A DNA stretch of 64,000 nucleotides from Rossellomorea orangium. GTDB taxonomy: Bacteria; Bacillota; Bacilli; Bacillales; Bacillaceae_B. The position numbers were made by a program, and so were the translations under genes. How positions within the stretch are numbered: the first letter of the stretch is position 1; each line of letters starts with the position of its first letter. The stretch covers positions 248,001 to 312,000 of the forward strand of contig NZ_JAHWGH010000008.1 in NCBI RefSeq assembly GCF_019334305.1, read 5' to 3'. Shown here in pieces: positions 51,375 to 59,237 of this stretch. The notes under the pieces were generated by a model, which was not told the DNA's origin, made no database searches, and worked only from the letters and a program-made list of their open reading frames with translations.

Positions 51375-51977
51375 ATGAAAATCAAAAGATTTGCGTTACT
51401 TCTAGTAACATTATCTATTCTTATGTTGGGAGCTTGTTCCAGCAACAACGGGGAAAATACAGAAAACAACGAAAACCAAAGTGATCAAGAGAAAATGGAA
51501 GAAAAAGAAGAAATGGATGATATGGACCATGGTGAAATGAATCATTCTGGTACGGGTGAAGTTCCAGAAGGCTTGAAAGAAGCAGAAAACCCTAAATATG
51601 CAGTAGGAAGCAAGGCTATTCTCGAGACGGATCATATGCCTGGGATGAAAGGTGCAGAAGCGACTATCCAAGGTGCTTATGACACTGTGGTATACACTGT
51701 TACTTATACGCCTGCAAACGGCGGTGAAAAAGTTAATAACCACAAGTGGGTCATCCATGAAGAACTGGAGAATCCAAGGGAAGAACCATATAAGCAGGGA
51801 GATGAGGTCGTATTAAATGCCGACCATATGGAAGGAATGGATGGAGCTAAAGCCACGATTGATTCAGCTGAAGAATCAACCGTCTATATGGTCGATTACA
51901 CCCCAACCGATGGTGGAGAAGAAGTGAAAAATCATAAATGGGTTACGGAAAGTGAGCTGTCATCCAAAGAACAATGA
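51375..51977 (+). CDS. YdhK-like lipoprotein with two DUF1541 domains
   Basis: The 200-residue lipoprotein (MLGACSS, Cys21) has an Asp/Glu/Met-rich linker (EEKEEMDDMDHGEMNH, about 41-56) and two tandem DUF1541 repeats, each with DHM(P/E)GM(K/D)GA, VTYTP/VDYTP and NHKW. Met/His clusters suggest Cu(I)/Cu(II) binding outside the membrane. DUF1541 proteins are frequent in copper islands. RBS AAGGAGGAGTCACC. Followed by a hairpin. Confidence 0.88.
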   Translation: MKIKRFALLLVTLSILMLGACSSNNGENTENNENQSDQEKMEEKEEMDDMDHGEMNHSGTGEVPEGLKEAENPKYAVGSKAILETDHMPGMKGAEATIQGAYDTVVYTVTYTPANGGEKVNNHKWVIHEELENPREEPYKQGDEVVLNADHMEGMDGAKATIDSAEESTVYMVDYTPTDGGEEVKNHKWVTESELSSKEQ

Positions 51978-51983
51978 TAAAAG

Positions 51984-52022
51984 AAAAGAGCTTATCCGTA
52001 CATTGAGAATAAGCTCTTTTTT
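51984..52022 (+). terminator. Terminator of the DUF1541 gene
   Basis: AAAAGAGCTTAT (51984-51995) pairs with ATAAGCTCTTTT (52009-52020) with TT following. Confidence 0.75.
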
Positions 52023-52064
52023 GTAAACTATTACGAAATTCAATTAAACATGGATAATTTCTAG

Positions 52065-52091
52065 TTTGCAGAATACGGTAGTGGGTATAAA
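52065..52091 (+). promoter_or_regulatory. Promoter with CsoR-like spacer repeat
   Basis: TTTGCA (52065-52070) and TATAAA (52086-52091) are 15 nt apart. TACGGTAGTGGGTA (52074-52087) in the spacer fits TAC-N6-GGGTA, like the CsoR sites at 30624 and 38448. The downstream SHOCT and oxidase genes could thus respond to copper. Inference from pattern. Confidence 0.4.
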
Positions 52092-52111
52092 AGTAATAAG
52101 GAGATGATTTT

Positions 52112-52351
52112 ATGATGAACGGTGGAGGTATGGGCGGCGGATTTTTTGGAAGCGGACTTCTATTTATTCTTCTCATCATTGCCATTGTTGGCGTATTCAT
52201 TTGGATGATGAGGTCAAATCCAAAAGGAGAAGCCAGTCCTCCAACTCAAAACATGAACAACCAAGCATTGGATCGATTAAAGGAGAGGCTGGCAAAAGGT
52301 GAAATTACTGAAGAGGAATACGATCGGCTTAAGAGAAAACTGGAACAATAG
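52112..52351 (+). CDS. Small SHOCT-domain membrane protein
   Basis: The 79-residue protein has a Gly/Met-rich N-terminus (MMNGGGMGGGFFGSG), one helix (about 15-34) and a C-terminal SHOCT motif (LKERLAKGEITEEEYDRLKR). SHOCT segments often tether oligomerisation or membrane proteins; here the partner could be the oxidase encoded next. RBS AATAAGGAGATGATTTT. Its function in copper islands is not known. Confidence 0.8.
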   Translation: MMNGGGMGGGFFGSGLLFILLIIAIVGVFIWMMRSNPKGEASPPTQNMNNQALDRLKERLAKGEITEEEYDRLKRKLEQ

Positions 52352-52381
52352 ATTTGAGAGGTTTCTATTTCGTGTTCACCA

Positions 52382-52408
52382 ACTGCGCCGTAAATGGCGC
52401 AGTCTTCG
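52382..52408 (+). terminator. Hairpin after the SHOCT gene
   Basis: ACTGCGCC (52382-52389) pairs with GGCGCAGT (52396-52403), followed by CTTCGTTT. Moderate strength; read-through to the oxidase gene is likely. Confidence 0.5.
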
Positions 52409-52490
52409 TTTCGGTTTTACTTGCAAAGATTCTGGATTAGAGATGGGTACCGTGGTAGTGATTCAAAAAATGGTTTAAGGAGACGCAACG

Positions 52491-54020
52491 ATGAACAGGA
52501 AAATAATAGGATCGATACTTATAACAATACTTGTAGTCATGGGTGTGCTGCTATATCTCAATTCTCCATGGAATAAAAGTAGAGACATGACTTTACCAGA
52601 AGGAGTGAAAAACGGAGAAAAGAGTATTTTAGAGGTAGGGGCACAAGAACAGGGTGAACGAAATGTAGTGTCATTCAATTTAACCGCTCAGGAAAAAGAG
52701 TGGGAAATCAGTGAAGGAAAGATTGTAAACGCGTGGACCTATAACGGTACAGTTCCAGGAGAACCGATTCGGGTTAAAGAAGGGGACTTTGTAAAAGTAA
52801 ATCTAAAGAACGAACTCAACGTTCCGGTCACGATTCATTGGCATGGGGTCCTATTACCGAATAAAATGGACGGAATTCCTGGACTTACTCAGGATGCGGT
52901 GCAGCCTGGGGAAAGCTTTACATATGAATTTGTAGCAAACGACGCAGGCACCTATTGGTATCACTCTCATCAACAAAGCTCAGAACAGGTGGATAAAGGC
53001 CTCTATGGCTCACTTGTTATTGAAGAAAAGGAAAAAGAATATGAAAAGGATGAGTTTTTCATTCTTGATGAGTGGGCGGTAGATCAGGATAAAAGAGATA
53101 TGTCCAATATGGGGGGCATGATGCAGGGAGCAATGTCCGGTGACGGTGAGGCAGATACGAAACAAATGTACGACACGTTTACCGTGAACGGTAAATCAGG
53201 GGACGCCATCGAGCCCCTTAAGATGGAATCAGGTGAAAAAGCAAGGTTGAGGTTCGTTAATGCGGGTTATCAGGTTCATAAGTTAGTCTTCCCGGAAGGT
53301 TCTATGCGTGTGATTGCCAATGATGCAGAAAAGGTTGTTTCAGAAACAAACACCTCCAATGTACTTGAAATTGCACCTGGCGAACGAATCGATGTGGAGT
53401 TTACGAAACAAACCCAGGAGACTGCTTTCATCGGTCAGGAACAGAACATAGAAAATGCGGAAGACATGGTGATCCCGGTGGTTTCAGAGAATAATAACCA
53501 AGCGACGGATCAAGAAGTTGTGCTTGCATCCGGAAAGGATACAGCAAAAGGTATTTCATATGGAAGTGAAAAACTCCTATTCGAAGATACCCCTGATCCA
53601 GATGTCAATTACGACATGGATTTAAGCATGGGAATGAACATGGGGGAAGGGATGTCTTTCCAAATAAATGATAAAACATTCCCCGAGACTCCGCCTATTC
53701 AGGTAAAGGAAGGCGACATTGTAAAGGTGACACTGAGAAATACAGGAAGAATGAATCATCCTATGCACCTGCATGGTCACCGGTTCCAGGTGAATTCTAA
53801 AAACGGGGAAGAATTTGAAAATCCAATTGTGAAAGACTTAATTCACGTGAAACCCGGGGAAGAATATGTTATCTACTTCAAGGCGGATAACGCAGGAGAA
53901 TGGCTGTTCCACTGCCACGATAACAACCATGCTGATATGGGGATGGTGACAATTGTGGATTATGAAGAGGTATATTCACCGTTTGAGTTAGGCGGTGAAA
54001 AAGATAACCAGCCAAACTAA
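52491..54020 (+). CDS. Membrane-anchored multicopper oxidase 2
   Basis: The 509-residue oxidase has an uncleaved N-terminal anchor (about 5-24, no lipobox) and complete copper motifs: HWHG, YHSHQ, HPMHLHGH and HCHDNNHADMGM. A short Met-rich loop (MSNMGGMMQGAMSG) lies between domains 1 and 2. It is a paralog of the lipoprotein oxidase at 42364 (shared NELNVPVTIHWHG) but anchored differently. It may oxidise Cu(I) or phenols outside the membrane. RBS AAGGAGACGCAACG. Confidence 0.88.
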   Translation: MNRKIIGSILITILVVMGVLLYLNSPWNKSRDMTLPEGVKNGEKSILEVGAQEQGERNVVSFNLTAQEKEWEISEGKIVNAWTYNGTVPGEPIRVKEGDFVKVNLKNELNVPVTIHWHGVLLPNKMDGIPGLTQDAVQPGESFTYEFVANDAGTYWYHSHQQSSEQVDKGLYGSLVIEEKEKEYEKDEFFILDEWAVDQDKRDMSNMGGMMQGAMSGDGEADTKQMYDTFTVNGKSGDAIEPLKMESGEKARLRFVNAGYQVHKLVFPEGSMRVIANDAEKVVSETNTSNVLEIAPGERIDVEFTKQTQETAFIGQEQNIENAEDMVIPVVSENNNQATDQEVVLASGKDTAKGISYGSEKLLFEDTPDPDVNYDMDLSMGMNMGEGMSFQINDKTFPETPPIQVKEGDIVKVTLRNTGRMNHPMHLHGHRFQVNSKNGEEFENPIVKDLIHVKPGEEYVIYFKADNAGEWLFHCHDNNHADMGMVTIVDYEEVYSPFELGGEKDNQPN

Positions 54021-54150
54021 TATATCTATTTAGAACTGGGCTCAGAGTTGAATTTTAGTGTTTCGACGCTATGGAATTTCTCCAACTGTAAAAATTCACA
54101 ATGAGAGTGTAGGGATAAACAAGGAAAAAGGAGAAACGTTAGGGAATAAA

Positions 54151-54175
54151 AAAACCCTTGAATATCAAGGGTTTT
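54151..54175. terminator. Terminator next to the tRNA fragment
   Basis: AAAACCCTTG (54151-54160) pairs with CAAGGGTTTT (54166-54175); on the minus strand it lies just after the tRNA 3' end and would be the tRNA terminator. Confidence 0.6.
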
Positions 54176-54182
54176 AGGTATA

Positions 54183-54216
54183 TGGAGCATAGCAGGATCG
54201 AACCGCTGACCTTTTG
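54183..54216 (-). tRNA. tRNA 3' fragment (T arm and acceptor half)
   Basis: On the minus strand the sequence encodes a T arm (stem AGCGG/CTGCT with one G-T pair, loop TTCGATC) and acceptor strand ATGCTCC plus discriminator A. No 5' half and no anticodon arm follow upstream. This is the usual remnant left by an element integrating at a tRNA 3' end. It resembles tRNA-Ala most in the T arm, but identity is uncertain. Confidence 0.55.
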
Positions 54217-54718
54217 GATGCGAGCGAAGTTATTAAATACGTTAAAATAAGTCAATTTAAGTCGTTTTAAGAAAAAAAATCGAAAAAACCCCATTAAAAA
54301 ATCAAATGTGTGCTTTGTGAATTTTTTTGGTAACGTGCGGGGTCAATTTTTAATTTCAAAATGCTCAATTGTTCTTATGACTTTTAGAATTTATTCTAGT
54401 AAGAGTTCGCTTTTATTAAGAAAATAAATGATTAATTCCTATATTCTTTTGAATACAGATTACTAAAGTCTTAGAAATCCTCCCGCATCAACAGAGTTAA
54501 AAACTACATTGATAAAAGAATTGATTCATTCATCAAAAAAAATTAAAAATATCCTTTACAAGAATTGGGTTGGATGGTACGTTATATACAGAAGTTACTA
54601 GACGAGGAAATACATAATCTCTTTTAGGTTATGGATTGCATTTTTTTTAATAATATGAGTTAATAAAAGTACAATCATTTTATCGAATAATAAAGTAATT
54701 TAATATACAAAAAAGTGG

Positions 54719-54779
54719 AAGGACCACAAATTAAACGATGGGTTTCGTACCTGCATCGGTTCATTTGTGGTCCTTTTTT
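54719..54779 (+). promoter_or_regulatory. Leader hairpin before the possible rep gene
   Basis: AAGGACCACAAAT (54719-54731) pairs with ATTTGTGGTCCTT (54763-54775), with an inner CGATG/CATCG stem and T6 following. It looks like a transcription attenuator 45 nt before the start codon. Such leaders are used by theta plasmids with antisense-RNA control; no antisense gene is proven here. Confidence 0.5.
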
Positions 54780-54819
54780 ATTTGTTTACATCATATATAC
54801 AAAAATTTGGGTGATAATC

Positions 54820-56355
54820 ATGAGTTTTAGCATACATACCGCAAAGCTAGATAGAACATTGCTTAGAGACTTTCCAATGAAACAGTTAAACATTTCTCAA
54901 ACCGCTTTAAATTTAATCTTTCACCTAACTCCTTTCGTGGATCGCGACGGACGTATTCACCTGGACAAAGAAGCTGTAAGGAGAAAGATGTATTGCGACA
55001 GACGCGAATTACATAAAGCTTTAAATGAGTTACGTGAAACTACATATCAAGGTAAGAAACTTATAACCTACGAAAATGGTTATTATGTTTCTCATTTCCA
55101 CCTGCCTACAAATGGGGATGACTCTTACCTTAAGCATATCCCTTTTTACAATTCAGCTGATTTCCAAAACCTATCTAAAAATCAGACTCGTCTATTCCTA
55201 TACATCGCTACAAATAATATAAGGAATCAATTTACACGTGTAGCCGTTGAAAACCTGTACAAAAATAAACTGCATGACCGCGAATACGGACTAAATATTT
55301 TCGATAGCTATAAAGATATGGCAGATGACCTATTCTTCCTTATCGATAATGGCTATATTTCAGTGCGCTTCAAAGGACATAAAGAACCAATCGACAATAA
55401 TGCAACCCACTACAAGTCCGATTTCCATAGAACTTTCGGATTTAAAAATAATAAAAAATCACGCACTAGCAAATATTTCAAACCAAAACACAATCTCGAC
55501 CTGAAAATTAATCCTACTTTGTTCAATGAAGAAGCTATTAAGAATAAAGCTGGTAAGGCGGAACTTCGCTTATTGGCTGAACGTTACCATATGTGCCATG
55601 AAGATATGAAAGCAGAAACATTTAATTTCATCATAGGTAGAAAGAAATCATTGATAGAACAATTCGGCATTGCCGGACTTGAGATATACCGTACAGCCCT
55701 CCAAAAATACTTCAAAGAAAAAAATGAAAGTATCATTTATTACGACCTTGTTGGCAAAGCCGCAAACACCTTCACAGACTTCTACTTATTAGAAGAGATC
55801 AAGAAGGTTATTTTGAGTACTCTTGAAAATCAGTTAAGCGGCTTTGTGAGCACTTCTTTGTCAATCCCAATAAAAAGCGCTCACATCCCTACACTTATTA
55901 AATACTTTATTGCCAACTCGTCTGATGAACATAAGATTCTAATAGATCAAGACATCGAGAAAATCGATAATGCTTACGATTTACTCTCAGGTTTAGCTGC
56001 AGAGGAGCCATGGACATACTTAGCAGAATCCATCGAAGCCACTTATGCAGTTCACGAAGCTAAATTGTTCGAAATGTTAAGAGTCGAATCCATGAAAGTC
56101 GGCATCCATCATCTTTACGAATTGTTATCAGAGGTGAACACAAAAGAGCTTATCGTATCTTTTGCAGCTAACTCTCAACTCTCAAAGCACAAATATCTAG
56201 AAGAGGAAGCTAACAAACTTAAACAAGTGGTACTTTTCTTCAAAAAGAAACATGCTCCTCATGGTCAACACATACAGGAGAGCAGTGAGGAGCCGAAAGC
56301 AAAACCAAAACGAAAGAATTATTTTGTGGACTTTGAAAGATGGATAAATTCGTAA
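54820..56355 (+). CDS. Possible plasmid replication initiator-type protein
   Basis: The protein has 511 residues from ATG 54820 (GGGTGATAATC before it). Its N-terminus (about 15-90) forms a winged helix (SIHTAKLDRTLLRDFP, DKEAVRRKMYCDRRELHKAL), as in initiator and HTH regulator proteins; the remainder is helical without known motifs and ends in a basic PKAKPKRKN tail. The attenuator-like leader and neighbouring recombinase genes suggest a replicon, but no iterons or DnaA boxes were recognised. It could instead be a large HTH regulator of the element. Confidence 0.4.
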   Translation: MSFSIHTAKLDRTLLRDFPMKQLNISQTALNLIFHLTPFVDRDGRIHLDKEAVRRKMYCDRRELHKALNELRETTYQGKKLITYENGYYVSHFHLPTNGDDSYLKHIPFYNSADFQNLSKNQTRLFLYIATNNIRNQFTRVAVENLYKNKLHDREYGLNIFDSYKDMADDLFFLIDNGYISVRFKGHKEPIDNNATHYKSDFHRTFGFKNNKKSRTSKYFKPKHNLDLKINPTLFNEEAIKNKAGKAELRLLAERYHMCHEDMKAETFNFIIGRKKSLIEQFGIAGLEIYRTALQKYFKEKNESIIYYDLVGKAANTFTDFYLLEEIKKVILSTLENQLSGFVSTSLSIPIKSAHIPTLIKYFIANSSDEHKILIDQDIEKIDNAYDLLSGLAAEEPWTYLAESIEATYAVHEAKLFEMLRVESMKVGIHHLYELLSEVNTKELIVSFAANSQLSKHKYLEEEANKLKQVVLFFKKKHAPHGQHIQESSEEPKAKPKRKNYFVDFERWINS

Positions 56356-56458
56356 AGCTGTTGCCCTTCTTTTTTAAATAAGAAGCTAACAGCTTATTCG
56401 TGTTTGTCTATAGAACGAACCATAGCTCAGTCATGCCAAAAAAAATTTTTTCACAACA

Positions 56459-56505
56459 AAAAAATGCAGTTCAGCCTCCCAATTGAGGAAGAACTGCATT
56501 TTTTG
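56459..56505 (+). terminator. Terminator after the possible rep gene
   Basis: AAAAATGCAGTTC (from 56459) pairs with GAACTGCATTTTTT (56491-56504), with an inner CCTC/GAGG stem. Confidence 0.7.
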
Positions 56506-57239
56506 TGTCTATAAATTCCATATTTTATCAGATGAAAACATTTATAGTTAGATTAAAAGTCATTATCTATAACACCTTTCAATCTCCTATGTATTTAAAA
56601 GATTTTCTTATACTTCTCCAAATTATAAAAAACACAAATCCGATACCGGTAAAAAGTTGTTGTAATCTGAAAAATCCAAAAAAACATGAATCGTATATAT
56701 ATCAAGGTATCCACCCCTTCTATTACCTACAATTCCCTTCTCCTAATATATTTTGTAATAGGGTATGTAATTAGGATTGTTATAAGTATTGTTATTGAAG
56801 CTATTATCTGTTTTCTTTAAACCGTATCCCGATTTATCGTTAGTTCAAACATATTTGATAAGACCGGATACATGAGAATACAGGTTTAAACAATTTTACA
56901 TCGACAAAGCTGAACCTGTTGCTTGGAAGATCCACTCTTAAGGGGAAGACCATGTAAAAGTTTTAACTCAATAGAAGAGGAAAGAGATTACCTGAAAGTG
57001 CAGGTAGATCATTTTAAAAAAGTCTAGAAAAGGGCAAAACGGGATTAGTGTAAACAATCATTTATTCTTACAAAAATATTAATATTGATTTATGGTTAAC
57101 TCATAGGTACTTAAGTTACTTATTGAGTCAAAATAATATTTTTCTTAATGAGATTTTAGAGTGGAATCACCGTTCTATACTTAAAAATTAGTAGATTAAT
57201 TATTATTTTAAATTGTCGTTAAGCAAGGAGAAACAAAAT
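56506..57239. other. AT-rich region without confident gene, 734 nt
   Basis: An open frame at 56505-56774 has no RBS and a low-complexity product, so it is not called. A short stretch near 56973-57027 encodes EEERDYLKVQVDHFKK, like a coiled-coil end of an insertion-sequence OrfA, and is probably a relic. The RBS of the next gene ends the region. Confidence 0.4.
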
Positions 57240-57422
57240 ATGCAAAACCAAGATCCAATTCAGCATTCATTATCCTTTGTTGAATCTGACCAATCAGACA
57301 ATATAGATAATTTGTTTACCCAAAAAGATATGAGCAGTTTCGGAAAGGGGAGGGAAATGTGGGGTTATATCAACCATCAATATGCCTATTCAGTAGAATT
57401 TGATAATAATGAATTGATTTAG
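57240..57422 (+). CDS. Hypothetical 60-residue protein
   Basis: ATG 57240 follows AAGCAAGGAGAAACAAA, a good RBS. The product is acidic and Gln/Asn-rich (MQNQDPIQHSLSF, then SDQSDNIDNLFTQKD) with GREMWGYINHQYAYS near the end. No family recognised and no membrane segment. It stands alone ahead of a convergent LAGLIDADG gene. Confidence 0.45.
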   Translation: MQNQDPIQHSLSFVESDQSDNIDNLFTQKDMSSFGKGREMWGYINHQYAYSVEFDNNELI

Positions 57423-57559
57423 AAAGCTAAACATATACTTCTCTTTCTTCCTTTCAGAGAGTGATAAAGGTGTCCATAAGCGTCAAAAGCTGCTATAGAA
57501 AAATGATGTTCTAGGGGGTAAGGTATATAAAGACCGGGCAGGTTAAGTTTTACGATCCA

Positions 57560-58864
57560 TTACACTACCTGCCACTTGTTAATTAATTCGTTTTTATTGG
57601 GTAGTCTTGATTTTGGATCTTCAAGTTGGATTCGCAGAAAGTCTACCCACTGCTTTTTTTCTTCCTTTAGAAAATAACGTAAACCACCAGAAGTTTTATG
57701 TACTGGAAGGTGTGGATGCTTTTTCAAATTACTCTTTATAAAATCTACAGATACTCCCAAGTAGGCAGCCATGTGAGTTGTTGTGAATTGTTTTTTATAA
57801 TTGAAAATTTCTTCATAAGCAATACTATGCTTTCTTTCTCCATATATTTCCGCGCCATCATACAACCAATCACGAATCTTTATTGAATCACGGCTGCAAA
57901 ATAACATCTTCATAAATGACTCAGATTTACAGTCATTATGATCAATAGGGTACCAAACATGAGAGGGGGTTATATTTAGGTGTTTTTTAATTTTTAAATA
58001 TACTCCATACATAAGTTTTTCGTTACCACAAATTGCAAGAAACAACTGACTATTCCTATGAAACCAAGATCCATCAGCATCTATTAATCCGAGAATTACA
58101 GTACTATCTAATGAATCTGGGATTAATGGATAATTCACTACTAATGACTTATTTGGAACACATCCCAAAGCTACTAGGTCATTATATAGATATGGACTAT
58201 GTATTCTTAATTCTTTATATTTATCTCTTACTATTTTTAGTTCATTTGTGTAGTTTAATAATTCGGAAATTTTTTCTGCAATATCATGGTCTTTTTGCGA
58301 TATTGATACTGTCTTTGTTGCACTTTTTTTTGATGAAAAGGTATTACCGTCTCCTAACATAACACCAAAAGGATAAGCGATTATTTTATTAATAATCCCG
58401 TATTTAAAAAAGAAGTGGTTGCAAATTTCTTTGTTTCGAAAATACTTTTGTTTACCTACAATGTCATATGTTCCAAGTGTTTCATCAGGCGCAAAGAATT
58501 CATATTCTTTGGTATTGAACCTAAAATTTGACTCATCGAACTCTTTTACTTGAGAATCTGCAAAACAGCTTTGACTACAGAATTGATTATAAATAGGTGA
58601 ATTCCGTACCACTTTAACAAAGGTAGTATTACAATTCTTACAAATAAACTCCGCTTTTTCTGCTAGAGGTAATTTATAAGGGTGAACACCGTACTTTTTA
58701 AAATGTTTTCCGACAGTGCTGTTATTTTTCCCTGATCTCCTTGCGAATTCAGTAATAGTAAGTTTATTTTCTTGTAAATATCTTGATAATTCATTTGGCG
58801 TTTTTCCATATTTTTCTATGCATTCTAAAATTAAATGATTTTCCATATTGTGAAGCATTTCCAA
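57560..58864 (-). CDS. Free-standing LAGLIDADG-domain protein with HTH and zinc finger
   Basis: The 434-residue protein has an N-terminal HTH-like part (TITEFARRSGKNNSTVGKHF), a CxxC-CxxxC zinc finger (FICKNCNTTF, FCSQSCF), two LAGLIDADG motifs (YPFGVMLGDGNTF and VILGLIDADGSWF, each with the catalytic Asp) and a C-terminal HTH (THMAAYLGVSVDFIKSNL). Two motifs in one chain suggest a monomeric homing endonuclease; the extra HTHs and finger would add DNA specificity. It sits outside any intron or intein that I can see. A regulatory protein of the WhiA type is another possibility. Confidence 0.75.
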   Translation of the reverse strand: MEMLHNMENHLILECIEKYGKTPNELSRYLQENKLTITEFARRSGKNNSTVGKHFKKYGVHPYKLPLAEKAEFICKNCNTTFVKVVRNSPIYNQFCSQSCFADSQVKEFDESNFRFNTKEYEFFAPDETLGTYDIVGKQKYFRNKEICNHFFFKYGIINKIIAYPFGVMLGDGNTFSSKKSATKTVSISQKDHDIAEKISELLNYTNELKIVRDKYKELRIHSPYLYNDLVALGCVPNKSLVVNYPLIPDSLDSTVILGLIDADGSWFHRNSQLFLAICGNEKLMYGVYLKIKKHLNITPSHVWYPIDHNDCKSESFMKMLFCSRDSIKIRDWLYDGAEIYGERKHSIAYEEIFNYKKQFTTTHMAAYLGVSVDFIKSNLKKHPHLPVHKTSGGLRYFLKEEKKQWVDFLRIQLEDPKSRLPNKNELINKWQVV

Positions 58865-59237
58865 TATTCAACTGAATAATACATAAAATTGAATTCTCTA
58901 AAAATTATTAAGGAATTAAAAGGTGTAGTTATAAAAAATCCATTTCCCCTGTCCTTGTTAATTCTACATTGATGTGATTAAATTAAATTAAATTAATTCC
59001 ACAAATTATTATTATTTACACTGGGAGCACCAGAAACATGCCTACTTTATTATACAGGCATGTTTTCAGGTGCTTTTATTTTTTTGAAGAAAAAATATAC
59101 ATCCACTCAGAGCACACATTAGGCAACAAATTACTCTTTTTGGTTGGTGACTAATAAGCCTTAAAAGCTAGGTGATGGGTGCAGTGTGTGTATGTCAATT
59201 TTTAAGCTGGATAAACTAATACTTAGAGGTGATTAAA
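58865..59237. promoter_or_regulatory. Intergenic region with leader hairpin before the recombinase
   Basis: AGCACCAGAAACATGCCT (59026-59043) pairs almost perfectly with the segment at 59056-59074, followed by TTTTATTTTTTT: a terminator or attenuator about 160 nt before the recombinase start. AAATTAAATTAAATT repeats precede it (58978-58996). No gene seen. Confidence 0.5.

Larger units (their letters stand above)
54021..54819. other. Intergenic region, 799 nt, with att-like elements
   Basis: No intact gene seen. It contains a terminator (54151-54175), a tRNA 3' fragment (54183-54216) and the leader of the next gene. A stretch near 54500-54640 reads in short frames like an old gene remnant (GWMVRYIQKLLDEEIHN) without start or stop integrity. 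Confidence 0.45.

Noticed and set aside
56505..56774. Open frame of 89 codons after the possible rep gene
   Set aside because: No RBS and AT-driven composition; it starts inside the terminator hairpin.
56973..57027. Insertion-sequence OrfA gene
   Set aside because: Only about 18 codons look like a coiled-coil end; nothing upstream or downstream supports a real gene.
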